Shown in pieces: positions 1 through 5,857 of a stretch of DNA of 9,931 nucleotides. The DNA is taken from positions 1-9,931 of the forward strand of contig JACNFT010000088.1 in assembly GCA_014384505.1 (NCBI GenBank), read 5' to 3'. The notes beneath the pieces are model-generated. The model ran no database searches. It was given only the letters and a program-made list of their open reading frames with translations, and was not told where the DNA came from. This stretch comes from Cryomorphaceae bacterium (GTDB taxonomy: Bacteria > Bacteroidota > Bacteroidia > Flavobacteriales > BACL11). The position numbers and the translations under genes are program-made. Positions within the stretch are counted from its first letter, which is position 1. Each line of letters starts with the position of its first letter.

Positions 1-38
1 AGTAAAATACAGCTTTTAAAGTTATTAATTCGAATCAT
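1..38 (-). CDS. Possible 5' end of an unidentified gene leaving the window
   Basis: An ATG on the minus strand at 38..36 opens a frame that stays open to the window edge and encodes MIRINNFKSCIL. Only twelve codons are visible, so no family can be named. A basic start running into hydrophobic residues would suit a signal peptide, but this is a guess. The support is a well-formed TAnnTTTG element (TAAATTTG followed by GC) about 28 bases upstream at 73..66. It gives a leader of roughly 24 bases, similar to that of pstS. A chance open frame of this length is quite possible, so confidence is low. Confidence 0.3.
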   Translation of the reverse strand, partial: MIRINNFKSCIL

Positions 39-65
39 GTTAAATATATCTTCAATTTTAGGCTG

Positions 66-73
66 CAAATTTA
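66..73 (-). promoter_or_regulatory. Candidate Bacteroidota -7 promoter element
   Basis: The minus strand reads TAAATTTG followed by GC. This matches TAnnTTTG, the -7 consensus of the Bacteroidota primary sigma factor. No TTG/TTTG -33 element is seen at the usual 19-22 base spacing. It lies in the gap after the NifU-domain gene stops (at 181) and before the possible gene start at 38. The rest of 39-180 shows only A/T-rich sequence and no convincing terminator. Confidence 0.35.
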
Positions 74-180
74 TATTTTACAACTTAAAGAAACCTAACG
101 AATATCAACTATTCTATTAATTTATATTTATTCTAAATAAAGGTTTTATAATCTAGTAAAAAAAGAAAATAATGTAGGAT

Positions 181-435
181 TTATAAGGAAGAAATTTCAA
201 CGACCTCTTTAACTTCAGGAACAGCATGCTTAATTGCAACTTCAACTCCATTTTTTAAGGTCATCATACTAATATTGCAACTACTACAAGCACCTACTAA
301 TTTCACCTTCACTACCCACTTATCAGTAAGTTCAATGAAATTAATATCTCCACCATCATCCTGCAAGAAAGGTCTAATTTCCTGTAGGGCAACTTCAATT
401 TTATCGAGTATTATTTTATCTGTTATTATGCCCAT
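181..435 (-). CDS. NifU C-terminal-domain Fe-S scaffold/carrier protein
   Basis: This 84-residue protein consists almost entirely of one NifU C-terminal domain, the small fold that holds a transient Fe-S cluster and hands it to apoproteins. Visible family features are the acidic-glycine stretch RPFLQDDGGDINF (residues 21-33) and the cluster-binding cysteines Cys50 and Cys53 in GACSSCNIS. The ATG start at 435 is supported by the match beginning within about 12 residues. It follows mrp by only 5 bases, so the two are almost certainly cotranscribed, and Mrp is itself an Fe-S carrier. The N-terminal IscU-like domain and central ferredoxin-like domain of full NifU are absent, as is normal for housekeeping Nfu proteins. 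Family identification is firm; its client proteins are unknown. Confidence 0.93.
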   Translation of the reverse strand: MGIITDKIILDKIEVALQEIRPFLQDDGGDINFIELTDKWVVKVKLVGACSSCNISMMTLKNGVEVAIKHAVPEVKEVVEISSL

Positions 436-440
436 AATTA

Positions 441-1568
441 TTATGTTGAACAGCCTTTACTATGAGTAGTTTGAACTGCAGAAGTTGGAGGTAAAGCTAC
501 ATTTCTTTTTTCAATTGAAGCTACTACATTTTTAGCCATATTCAAAAGTTCAATAGCAATAGCAGTTGCCCCTTGCAAAATAGCTGGCCTACCAGCGTCA
601 GCCGCTTCTCTTATCGATTGTACAATTGGAATTTCAGCTAACAAATCAATATCCATTTGCTCAGCTAGGCCTTTTGCTCCTTCTTTTCCAAAGATGTAAT
701 ATTTATTATCTGGTAACTCTTCAGGAGTGAAATAAGACATATTTTCTATCATCCCTAAAACAGGAACATCTATGCTATCCATACGGAACATATTCACTCC
801 CTTTTGAGCATCAGCTAAAGCAATATGTTGAGGTGTACTTACCACCACAGCACCCGTTAAAGGAATAGATTGTACGAGTGATAAATGAATGTCACCTGTA
901 CCTGGAGGCAAGTCAACCACTAAGTAATCAAGCTCTCCCCAATGTGTATCCCACAATAACTGATTTAAAGCCTTGGAAGCCATAGGCCCTCTCCAAACTA
1001 CAGCTTGCTGGCTTTGAGCAAAAAAACCAATGGAAAGCAACTTTACACCATAACTTTCTAAAGGTTTAATTTTTGACTTTCCATCAACATTGACGGTAGT
1101 TGGTGTTTCTCCTTCCAAGCCAAACATAATGGGCATGGATGGGCCGTAAATATCGGCATCAATCACTCCAACTTTATAACCTAAGTCAGACAAACCGACT
1201 GCCAAGTTAGCGGCAATGGTTGATTTTCCAACCCCACCTTTACCAGATGAAACTGCAATTATATTTTTAACTCCTGGAATAGGATTACCTTTTATCTTGT
1301 TTTCCTTTTCCTTTACAGGTGCATTTACAATAAGATTTACTTTAACTTTTGATTTTTCATAAGCATGATCATGAATTGCTTTCAAACAATCTACCTCAAC
1401 CTTTTTCTTATACTGTAAAGTAGGATTCTTAATTTCTACATCAAGTTCGACATCTGAACCAAATAGTTGTATGTTTTTAATTGCACCACTATCTACAATA
1501 TTTTGATCCTCATTAGGCAAAGTAATGTGCTGCAATGCTGAAATAACAACTTCCTTAGTTAACTTCAT
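441..1568 (-). CDS. mrp: Mrp/ApbC-type P-loop ATPase, Fe-S cluster carrier
   Basis: This protein of about 375 residues belongs to the Mrp/NBP35 family of cytosolic ATPases that bind and transfer Fe-S clusters. It begins with a degenerate MIP18/DUF59 domain (about residues 1-90). The SIMIBI-class P-loop domain follows, with the deviant Walker A motif GKGGVGKST just after residue 105, the switch segment DADIYGPSMP, the WRGPM motif and the VVDLPPGTGD Walker B region. In E. coli Mrp a CxxC pair follows the ENMSY segment. Here that region reads ENMSYFTPEELPDNKYY and has no cysteine; the only nearby alternative is Cys in the C-terminal GCST. A TTG six bases further upstream (1574) would also open the frame, but the ATG at 1568 gives the typical MKLTKE start. 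It lies 20 bases after the 75-residue gene and 5 bases before the NifU-domain gene, which suggests one operon. Confidence 0.95.
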   Translation of the reverse strand: MKLTKEVVISALQHITLPNEDQNIVDSGAIKNIQLFGSDVELDVEIKNPTLQYKKKVEVDCLKAIHDHAYEKSKVKVNLIVNAPVKEKENKIKGNPIPGVKNIIAVSSGKGGVGKSTIAANLAVGLSDLGYKVGVIDADIYGPSMPIMFGLEGETPTTVNVDGKSKIKPLESYGVKLLSIGFFAQSQQAVVWRGPMASKALNQLLWDTHWGELDYLVVDLPPGTGDIHLSLVQSIPLTGAVVVSTPQHIALADAQKGVNMFRMDSIDVPVLGMIENMSYFTPEELPDNKYYIFGKEGAKGLAEQMDIDLLAEIPIVQSIREAADAGRPAILQGATAIAIELLNMAKNVVASIEKRNVALPPTSAVQTTHSKGCST

Positions 1569-1588
1569 TTTCAAATTAATAAGTTATT

Positions 1589-1816
1589 TTAATTTGTTTT
1601 AGATCCTTTATTATCACCATCAATCCAGTAGTGATCTTTAACTTGACCTAAGTATTTGAAACCACGATCCTTATATTGTATCTCAGCTTCCTTAATTTGC
1701 TCATACGTTTCTCGCATTAATCTAATTGCTTTACTTGTATTGTTTAAAGTAATTGACATGTAATATCCATCCTTAAGTCTCTTTGGGATTTTAGAGGGTC
1801 TTCCGCTTTTTTTCAT
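1589..1816 (-). CDS. Small basic conserved-looking protein of unknown function
   Basis: The product is 75 residues and unknown to me by name. It starts MKKSGRPSKIPKRLKDGYYM. The GRP core flanked by lysines resembles an AT-hook, a minor-groove DNA-binding element, but one short motif is weak evidence. The middle (about residues 25-55) is a charged, probably helical stretch with SKAIRLMRETYEQIKEAEIQYKDRG, followed by YLGQVKDHYWIDGD. My recollection, not checked, is that similar small proteins with the K-LKDG-YY/FY pattern are common in Bacteroidota. Coding status is supported by the in-line position 20 bases before mrp, the promoter element just upstream of the ATG, and codon use like its neighbours. 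It is probably the first gene of the mrp operon. No function is proposed. Confidence 0.75.
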   Translation of the reverse strand: MKKSGRPSKIPKRLKDGYYMSITLNNTSKAIRLMRETYEQIKEAEIQYKDRGFKYLGQVKDHYWIDGDNKGSKTN

Positions 1817-1820
1817 AGGG

Positions 1821-1828
1821 CAAACCTA
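1821..1828 (-). promoter_or_regulatory. Candidate -7 promoter element for the mrp operon
   Basis: The minus strand reads TAGGTTTG followed by CCCT and then the ATG of the 75-residue gene. It fits TAnnTTTG with the C that also follows the other elements in this window. Only four bases separate it from the start codon, so the transcript would begin at or next to the ATG. A TTTG at 1844..1841 is too close (12 bases) to be a normal -33 element. The rest of the 161-base gap (1829-1977) is A/T-rich; I see no clear terminator for the upstream trmB unit in it. Confidence 0.45.
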
Positions 1829-1977
1829 CAGAAAATTTATCAAAAAAATAAGAAAAAAAAGTCAGGTTATACGCATTAAAAACTATACTCGAATTACATG
1901 ATTAAAGAAAGCTATAATATGTAGGTTTTCAACACTAATTAATTATCTATGAGAAAGACTTTTTTTATGAGTAAGCT

Positions 1978-2292
1978 CTAAATACTACTTGGCTCCCACA
2001 AATATTTTTCTAAATCAATAATTTGGTTGTTTTTAATAACGAGCCCTTCATTTTCCAATAATTGTTGCATAAGGGTAATCCCCTCAAAATGTATTTTCCC
2101 TGTTAGTAGTCCTTTTTGATTTACCACCCTGTGTGCGGGTACATCATTTGGGCATTTATTTAAAGCCCAACCTACCATTCTGGCTGACTTGGCACTACCT
2201 AAATATTTTCCTATCGTTCCATAAGTACTTACTTTTCCTTCAGGGATTTGGCGAACAATAGCATGTACTTTATGGTAGAAATTGTCTTCCAC
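1978..2292 (-). CDS. Alkyltransferase-like (ATL) DNA damage-recognition protein
   Basis: This 104-residue protein has the DNA-binding domain of O6-alkylguanine-DNA alkyltransferase (Ogt/MGMT). Recognisable parts are IPEGKVSTYGTIGKYLG (residues 16-32, with the base-flipping Tyr24), the recognition helix around SARMVGWALNKCP with the arginine finger at Arg38, and PAHRVVNQKGLLTG (52-65). In repair-active enzymes the motif is PCHRV and the Cys accepts the alkyl group. Here it is Ala53, so direct repair is not expected. By analogy with Atl1/eAtl-type proteins it would bind alkylated guanine and pass it to nucleotide excision repair. The start is GTG at 2292, whose G is the last base of the trmB stop (TAGTG), a sign of translational coupling. 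Cys47 is not in the active-site position. Confidence 0.9.
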   Translation of the reverse strand: MEDNFYHKVHAIVRQIPEGKVSTYGTIGKYLGSAKSARMVGWALNKCPNDVPAHRVVNQKGLLTGKIHFEGITLMQQLLENEGLVIKNNQIIDLEKYLWEPSSI

Positions 2293-2960
2293 TAGTATTT
2301 CAACCTAAACCTCAAATATGTAATTGGCAAACCTCTATCCAAATAAATTTGTTCGTAATGGGTTTTAATTTCCATGTGCTCACGCTTAACAGGGGAAGTA
2401 TACAGATCATGTGTACTATCCTCCAAAATATGATTTTCTCCCGTTATAACGCCTAAGGTAAAGCCATGTAAAAATTGACTGTCTGTCTTTAGATGTATGA
2501 CTCCATCTTTCTTTAGAATGTTATTATACCTTTTTAAAAAATCAGGGTGAGTTAAGCGTTTTACCCCCCTTCTTTTTTTAAGCTGAGGATCAGGAAAAGT
2601 AATCCAAATTTCATCCACCTCATGTTGTGAAAAACAAGTTTCTATCCAATCAATACGGATACGCAAAAACCCAACATTCTTCAATTCTTTAGCCAAAGCA
2701 TCAGTTGCTCCTTGCCAAATTCTAGCTCCCTTTATATCTACTCCTAAAAAATTCTTCTCAGGAAATTTCTCTGCCAATCCTACACTATATTCTCCCATTC
2801 CACAACCCAACTCCAACACCAAAGGATTATCATTCTTAAAAAAATCTTGTTTCCACTTTCCTTTTAAATGAAAACCTTCTTTCATTTCCTTCAATGTAGG
2901 CTCCTCAACATGAGGATAACCCTTCATCTGCCCGAACTTTTTTAACTTATTTTTTGCCAA
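2292..2960 (-). CDS. trmB: tRNA (guanine-N7-)-methyltransferase
   Basis: TrmB makes m7G at position 46 of tRNA variable loops using S-adenosylmethionine. The 222-residue length is typical. Motif I, LVLELGCGMGEYS (47-59), forms the SAM pocket, and GVDIKGARIW (73-82) supplies the acidic ribose ligand Asp75. ITFPDPQLKKRR (120-131) is the family PDPW-KKRH signature with Gln in place of Trp. The C-terminal THYEQIYLDRGLPITYLRF carries the TxYE residues. The start is TTG at 2960. The sequence MAKNKLKKF from this codon matches the usual N terminus of the family, whereas the next ATG (residue 12) would cut it off. The gene overlaps the alkyltransferase-like gene by one base and is divergent from the glycosyltransferase. 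Confidence 0.95.
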   Translation of the reverse strand: MAKNKLKKFGQMKGYPHVEEPTLKEMKEGFHLKGKWKQDFFKNDNPLVLELGCGMGEYSVGLAEKFPEKNFLGVDIKGARIWQGATDALAKELKNVGFLRIRIDWIETCFSQHEVDEIWITFPDPQLKKRRGVKRLTHPDFLKRYNNILKKDGVIHLKTDSQFLHGFTLGVITGENHILEDSTHDLYTSPVKREHMEIKTHYEQIYLDRGLPITYLRFRLKY

Positions 2961-2976
2961 AATTATTATTTTGATG

Positions 2977-2984
2977 CAAAAATA
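2977..2984 (-). promoter_or_regulatory. Candidate -7 promoter element for trmB
   Basis: The minus strand reads TATTTTTG followed by CATCA. The same 13-base string, TATTTTTGCATCA, occurs at the pstS promoter. The element leaves a leader of about 13 bases before the TTG start of trmB. No -33 TTG is seen at the normal spacing. Confidence 0.5.
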
Positions 2985-2989
2985 CTTTG
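2983..2989 (+). promoter_or_regulatory. Weak candidate -7 element for the glycosyltransferase gene
   Basis: The plus strand reads TACTTTG, one base short of the TAnnTTTG consensus, 19 bases before the GTG start. It shares its TA with the opposing trmB element, so the two form a back-to-back arrangement. No clear -33 element is present. This is a tentative call. Confidence 0.25.
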
Positions 2990-3008
2990 TTTTAAGTATT
3001 TTCGGCCT

Positions 3009-4067
3009 GTGAAAGCAAAAAAACGAATCTTAGTCGCTCCACTAGATTGGGGAATAGGACATGCCACAAGGTGTATTCCCATAATTAAAGCCTTAATAAA
3101 GCATAATTATGAAGTAATACTTGCTGCTGACTCACGCCCATTACATTTATTAAGCAATGAGTTTCCCAACTTGGAAATCATTCGGTTTGGAGGTTATAAT
3201 ATAAAGTATGCAAAGTATTTACCTATGAGTATCAGCATGCTTTTACAAGCTCCAAAACTATTGCTAAAAATTAAAAAAGAAAATAGCCTACTCACAGAAA
3301 TAATTAAAGATTATAATATTGATGGTGTAATTTCGGACAATCGTTTTGGTCTGTATTCAAAAAAGGTACCTTGTGTTTTCATTACCCATCAGTTAGAAAT
3401 AAAAACACCTTATTTTACTGAAAGTATACGAAATTTCAATTACCAATATATCAATAAATTTGATGCTTGTTGGGTGATGGATGATGAAAAAATTAATTTG
3501 GCAGGAACCTTATCTAAACCAAATTCTCTACCAAATAATACTCACTATATAGGAATCCAATCACGTTTTGAAAAACAAGAAATAAAGAACAAATATGATT
3601 TTCTTGCAATCGTTTCAGGGCCAGAACCTCAAAGAACTATTTTAGAAAAAGGTCTTATAAGAGCTTTAAAAGACAGAAAAGAAAAATCCTTAATTGTTTT
3701 AGGGAAACCAGAACTCAACACAAGTAATCAAATAGGAAGCCTAACAATAAAATCTCACTTAGATGCAAAGGATTTAAATACTGCCATTAGCCAGTCCGAA
3801 CTTATTATTTGTAGGTCAGGCTATTCTACCGTTATGGATTTAGCAAAACTGGGGAAAAAGGCAATATTTATTCCCACCCCAGGCCAAACAGAACAAGAAT
3901 ATCTAGCTAATAATTTTAAAGATTTAGGCATTTGTTATACTCAAAAGCAAAGTGACTTCAATTTTGAAATAGCAGTAGAAGAAAGTAAAAATTACACAGG
4001 ATTTAATACAGAAATAAATTCAAAAACTGATTGGGCTTCTTTATTTCGCCTTTTTGAGGGTAAATGA
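3009..4067 (+). CDS. MurG-like GT-B fold glycosyltransferase
   Basis: This 352-residue protein has the two-domain layout of GT28/MurG-like enzymes. The N-terminal half starts with ILVAPLDWGIGHATRCIPIIKAL (residues 7-29), where the Gly-rich GIGH loop near the acceptor site is typical. The C-terminal half has the nucleotide-sugar donor region: the SGPEPQRT segment (203-210), IICRSGYSTVMDLAKLGKKAIFIPTPGQTEQEYLANNF (266-303) with the Ser-Gly-Tyr turn, and the Gln pair that in MurG contacts the donor. There is no signal peptide and no transmembrane helix, so it is cytosolic or membrane-peripheral. Donor and acceptor are unknown; the conserved DWGIGHATR start suggests a Bacteroidota-wide family acting on lipids or surface glycans, which is inference. 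GTG at 3009 is the only sensible start. Its last 27 bases overlap the end of phoR on the opposite strand. Confidence 0.85.
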   Translation: MKAKKRILVAPLDWGIGHATRCIPIIKALIKHNYEVILAADSRPLHLLSNEFPNLEIIRFGGYNIKYAKYLPMSISMLLQAPKLLLKIKKENSLLTEIIKDYNIDGVISDNRFGLYSKKVPCVFITHQLEIKTPYFTESIRNFNYQYINKFDACWVMDDEKINLAGTLSKPNSLPNNTHYIGIQSRFEKQEIKNKYDFLAIVSGPEPQRTILEKGLIRALKDRKEKSLIVLGKPELNTSNQIGSLTIKSHLDAKDLNTAISQSELIICRSGYSTVMDLAKLGKKAIFIPTPGQTEQEYLANNFKDLGICYTQKQSDFNFEIAVEESKNYTGFNTEINSKTDWASLFRLFEGK

Positions 4068-5036
4068 GAAAGTAGACCCTTCTCCAAACGTACTTCTTAT
4101 ATTCAAAGTCTGTTGATGCGATTCAATGATATGCTTTACAATAGATAAACCTAAACCTGTACCTCCTTTTTCTCGAGACCGACTACCATCCACTCTGTAA
4201 AATCGTTCGCATAAGCGGGCTAAATGCGGCTCTTCAATTCCTATTCCATCATCAGAAACCTCAACAAGGACCACATCATTCATATCAAAGAAACACACTT
4301 TTGTTAAACCGTTTTTACTTCCATATTTTATTGAGTTCACAAGAAGATTAGATAAAACCTGACTTATTTTTTGCTCATCAGCCTGCACCAAGATTGATTC
4401 ATATACTTTATCAAATTCTAAATTAATATTACTCTTGCCAGCCTTATCTTCTAAAGCATCTAAAACATTACTGCAGCATTTAATAACATCAAATTCACTA
4501 AATTTTATTTTTTCTACATTGGTTTCTAGGTGAGAAACGCTTTCCAAATCTTCTACAATAGAAATCATTCTCTCAACACTTTTCTGAGTACGTAACAAAT
4601 ATTTTCTGTTTATTTCTTCATCCTCCAAAGCACCCTCCAACAAGGTTAAAATATACCCCTGGATATTAAAAATAGGTGTTTTTAGCTCATGAGAAACATT
4701 TCCTAAAAATTCTCTCCTAAATTGTTCAGTGTCTTTTAAGTGTTCAAATTCTGCCTGTCGTTCACTTACCCATCTCTTCACATCTTCTTCTGATTTTTCT
4801 AAATTAAAATCATTTAATGAATCTAATTTTTGATTATGAATAGTGCGGTACAAGAGTTCAATTCTTTTAGTAATATATATTTTTATTAGCCAATAAGAAA
4901 TGGTAGCCGTAACCAAAAAGACGAAAACAATTTTTAATAATAATGATAATTGAGGTACTTCAAAAATTAAAACAATCATTGTAGTGACAATCACTGCTAT
5001 TAATAAACTTATATTTTTTGATGTATCTAAACGCAT
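4041..5036 (-). CDS. phoR: Sensor histidine kinase of the phosphate response
   Basis: This 331-residue membrane kinase phosphorylates the adjacent PhoB-type regulator. There are two transmembrane helices (about 9-26 and 33-52) with only a few residues between them. A linker of about 45 residues leads to the dimerisation/phosphoacceptor domain FLGNVSHELKTPIFNIQGY with His116. The ATP-binding domain has the N box around Asn234, G1 DDGIGI (262-267), F box FYRVD (279-283) and G2 GGTGLGLSIV (291-300), so all catalytic boxes are intact. There is no room for a PAS domain or an extracytoplasmic sensor, both found in well-studied PhoR proteins. Input therefore probably comes through PstSCAB and PhoU encoded next door. 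The start codon overlaps the phoB stop by one base (TAATG), which implies coupling. The name rests on kinase class plus context. Confidence 0.9.
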   Translation of the reverse strand: MRLDTSKNISLLIAVIVTTMIVLIFEVPQLSLLLKIVFVFLVTATISYWLIKIYITKRIELLYRTIHNQKLDSLNDFNLEKSEEDVKRWVSERQAEFEHLKDTEQFRREFLGNVSHELKTPIFNIQGYILTLLEGALEDEEINRKYLLRTQKSVERMISIVEDLESVSHLETNVEKIKFSEFDVIKCCSNVLDALEDKAGKSNINLEFDKVYESILVQADEQKISQVLSNLLVNSIKYGSKNGLTKVCFFDMNDVVLVEVSDDGIGIEEPHLARLCERFYRVDGSRSREKGGTGLGLSIVKHIIESHQQTLNIRSTFGEGSTFSFTLKKAK

Positions 5037-5707
5037 TATTCACTTAATCGGTAACCAACTCCTTTTATTGTTTCAATTACATTATTTCCTAATTTCTCAC
5101 GTAATTTTCTGATATGAACATCAATAGTTCTATCACCAACAAAAACATCTGTACCCCAAATAGTATTCATTATTTCATCTCGAGTAAAAACTTTACCTAT
5201 ATTTGAAAACAATAATTGCAAAAGTTTAAACTCCTTTTTAGCAAACTTAATCTCCACCCCACCTTTTAGTACTTTATACTTATTTGGATCTATAGTTATA
5301 TCCTTAAATACTTGGGGTTTTTCTGTTGATATATCTTCTAATCTTCTTAAAAGAGATTTTACTTTACTTAATAAAACTCTTGGTCTTACAGGTTTAGTTA
5401 AATAATCATCTGCCCCAGCATTAAGGCCTGAGATTTGCGAATAGTCTTCTGATCGGGCAGATAAAAAAGTAATAATAGTTTTACTAAGTTCAGGGGTTTC
5501 TCTAATTTTTATACACGCCTCTATTCCATCCATATTGGGCATCATCACATCCATAACAATTAGGTGGGGCTTGTGTTTTTTTGCTTGTACTATTGCCTGC
5601 AAACCATCTTCAGCCATAAAAACCTCATAGCCTTCTTTTTTAAGATTATATCCTAAAATCTCTAAAATATCTGGCTCATCATCAACTAATAATATTCTGT
5701 AACTCAT
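5036..5707 (-). CDS. phoB: OmpR/PhoB-family response regulator of the phosphate response
   Basis: This 223-residue transcription factor has a receiver domain (1-120) with the acidic pair Asp9-Asp10, phosphoacceptor Asp53 in VMDVMMPNMDG, the switch Ser83 and Lys105 in DDYLTKPVRP. The winged-helix DNA-binding domain (about 130-223) ends with GDRTIDVHIRKLREKLGNNVIETIKGVGYRL, the standard recognition helix and wing of the OmpR class. Phosphorylated PhoB-type proteins bind tandem 11-bp half-sites, and two such arrays lie in the intergenic region upstream. Transcribed first, it is followed by phoR with a one-base overlap. The divergent neighbour is the pst operon, which makes PhoB the most likely identity among OmpR-type regulators. 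The start ATG at 5707 gives the expected MSYRILLVDDE opening. Confidence 0.93.
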   Translation of the reverse strand: MSYRILLVDDEPDILEILGYNLKKEGYEVFMAEDGLQAIVQAKKHKPHLIVMDVMMPNMDGIEACIKIRETPELSKTIITFLSARSEDYSQISGLNAGADDYLTKPVRPRVLLSKVKSLLRRLEDISTEKPQVFKDITIDPNKYKVLKGGVEIKFAKKEFKLLQLLFSNIGKVFTRDEIMNTIWGTDVFVGDRTIDVHIRKLREKLGNNVIETIKGVGYRLSE

Positions 5708-5712
5708 AAAGG

Positions 5713-5748
5713 CAAAAATAATAACAAATAGCTAGTAAAATACAACAA
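5713..5748 (-). promoter_or_regulatory. Candidate phoBR promoter (-33 and -7 elements)
   Basis: On the minus strand the -7 element TATTTTTG (5720..5713) is followed by CC. A TTGTTG at 5748..5743 lies upstream, leaving 22 bases between its last G and the -7 box, an acceptable -33/-7 spacing for Bacteroidota. This is the only promoter in the window with both elements. The -7 box ends five bases before the phoB ATG, so the leader would be very short or absent. A TTAACA array sits just upstream at 5758-5785. Confidence 0.5.
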
Positions 5749-5757
5749 GTTAATGAT

Positions 5758-5785
5758 TTAACACAACCTTAACATTTTCTTAATA
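5758..5785 (+). promoter_or_regulatory. Candidate Pho box array, phoB-proximal, three half-sites
   Basis: Three hexamers, TTAACA at 5758, TTAACA at 5769 and TTAATA at 5780, are each separated by exactly 5 bases, giving 11-bp phasing. This is the spacing bound by PhoB/PhoP-type regulators, and the hexamer fits the TT(A/T/C)A(C/T)A consensus known for Bacillus PhoP. The array lies 12 bases beyond the likely phoB -33 element, with the repeats reading in the pstS direction. It may serve phoB autoregulation, pst activation or both. Assignment to PhoB is inference from spacing and context. Confidence 0.5.
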
Positions 5786-5857
5786 TAGCTATAATTTCAT
5801 AAAATAATAAATTGCGTTATAATTATTATGTTGGATAAATGATTCTCATCATTTTTA

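Noticed and set aside
122..141. Short TTTATT/AATAAA inverted repeat downstream of the NifU-domain gene as a terminator
   Set aside because: Six A/T pairs with a three-base loop are too weak, and such repeats are expected by chance in this composition.
275..469. Plus-strand open frame opposite the NifU-domain gene and mrp end
   Set aside because: It lies opposite two well-supported genes, and its product resembles no known family.
2136..2160. Cys47 of the alkyltransferase-like protein as an alternative alkyl acceptor
   Set aside because: The acceptor in this family lies in the PCHRV motif; Cys47 is six residues earlier, at the end of the recognition helix, and does not take its place.
5784..5793. 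Palindrome TATAGCTATA in the phoB-pstS intergenic region as an operator
   Set aside because: It is ten bases of mostly A/T with no second copy. It overlaps the end of the TTAACA array, which explains the region better.
434..5833. A 15-base exact repeat, ATAATTATTATGTTG, at 434-448 and 5819-5833
   Set aside because: It is made almost only of A and T, one copy lies across the mrp stop and nearby bases, and nothing else is shared around the two copies. Chance is the best explanation.
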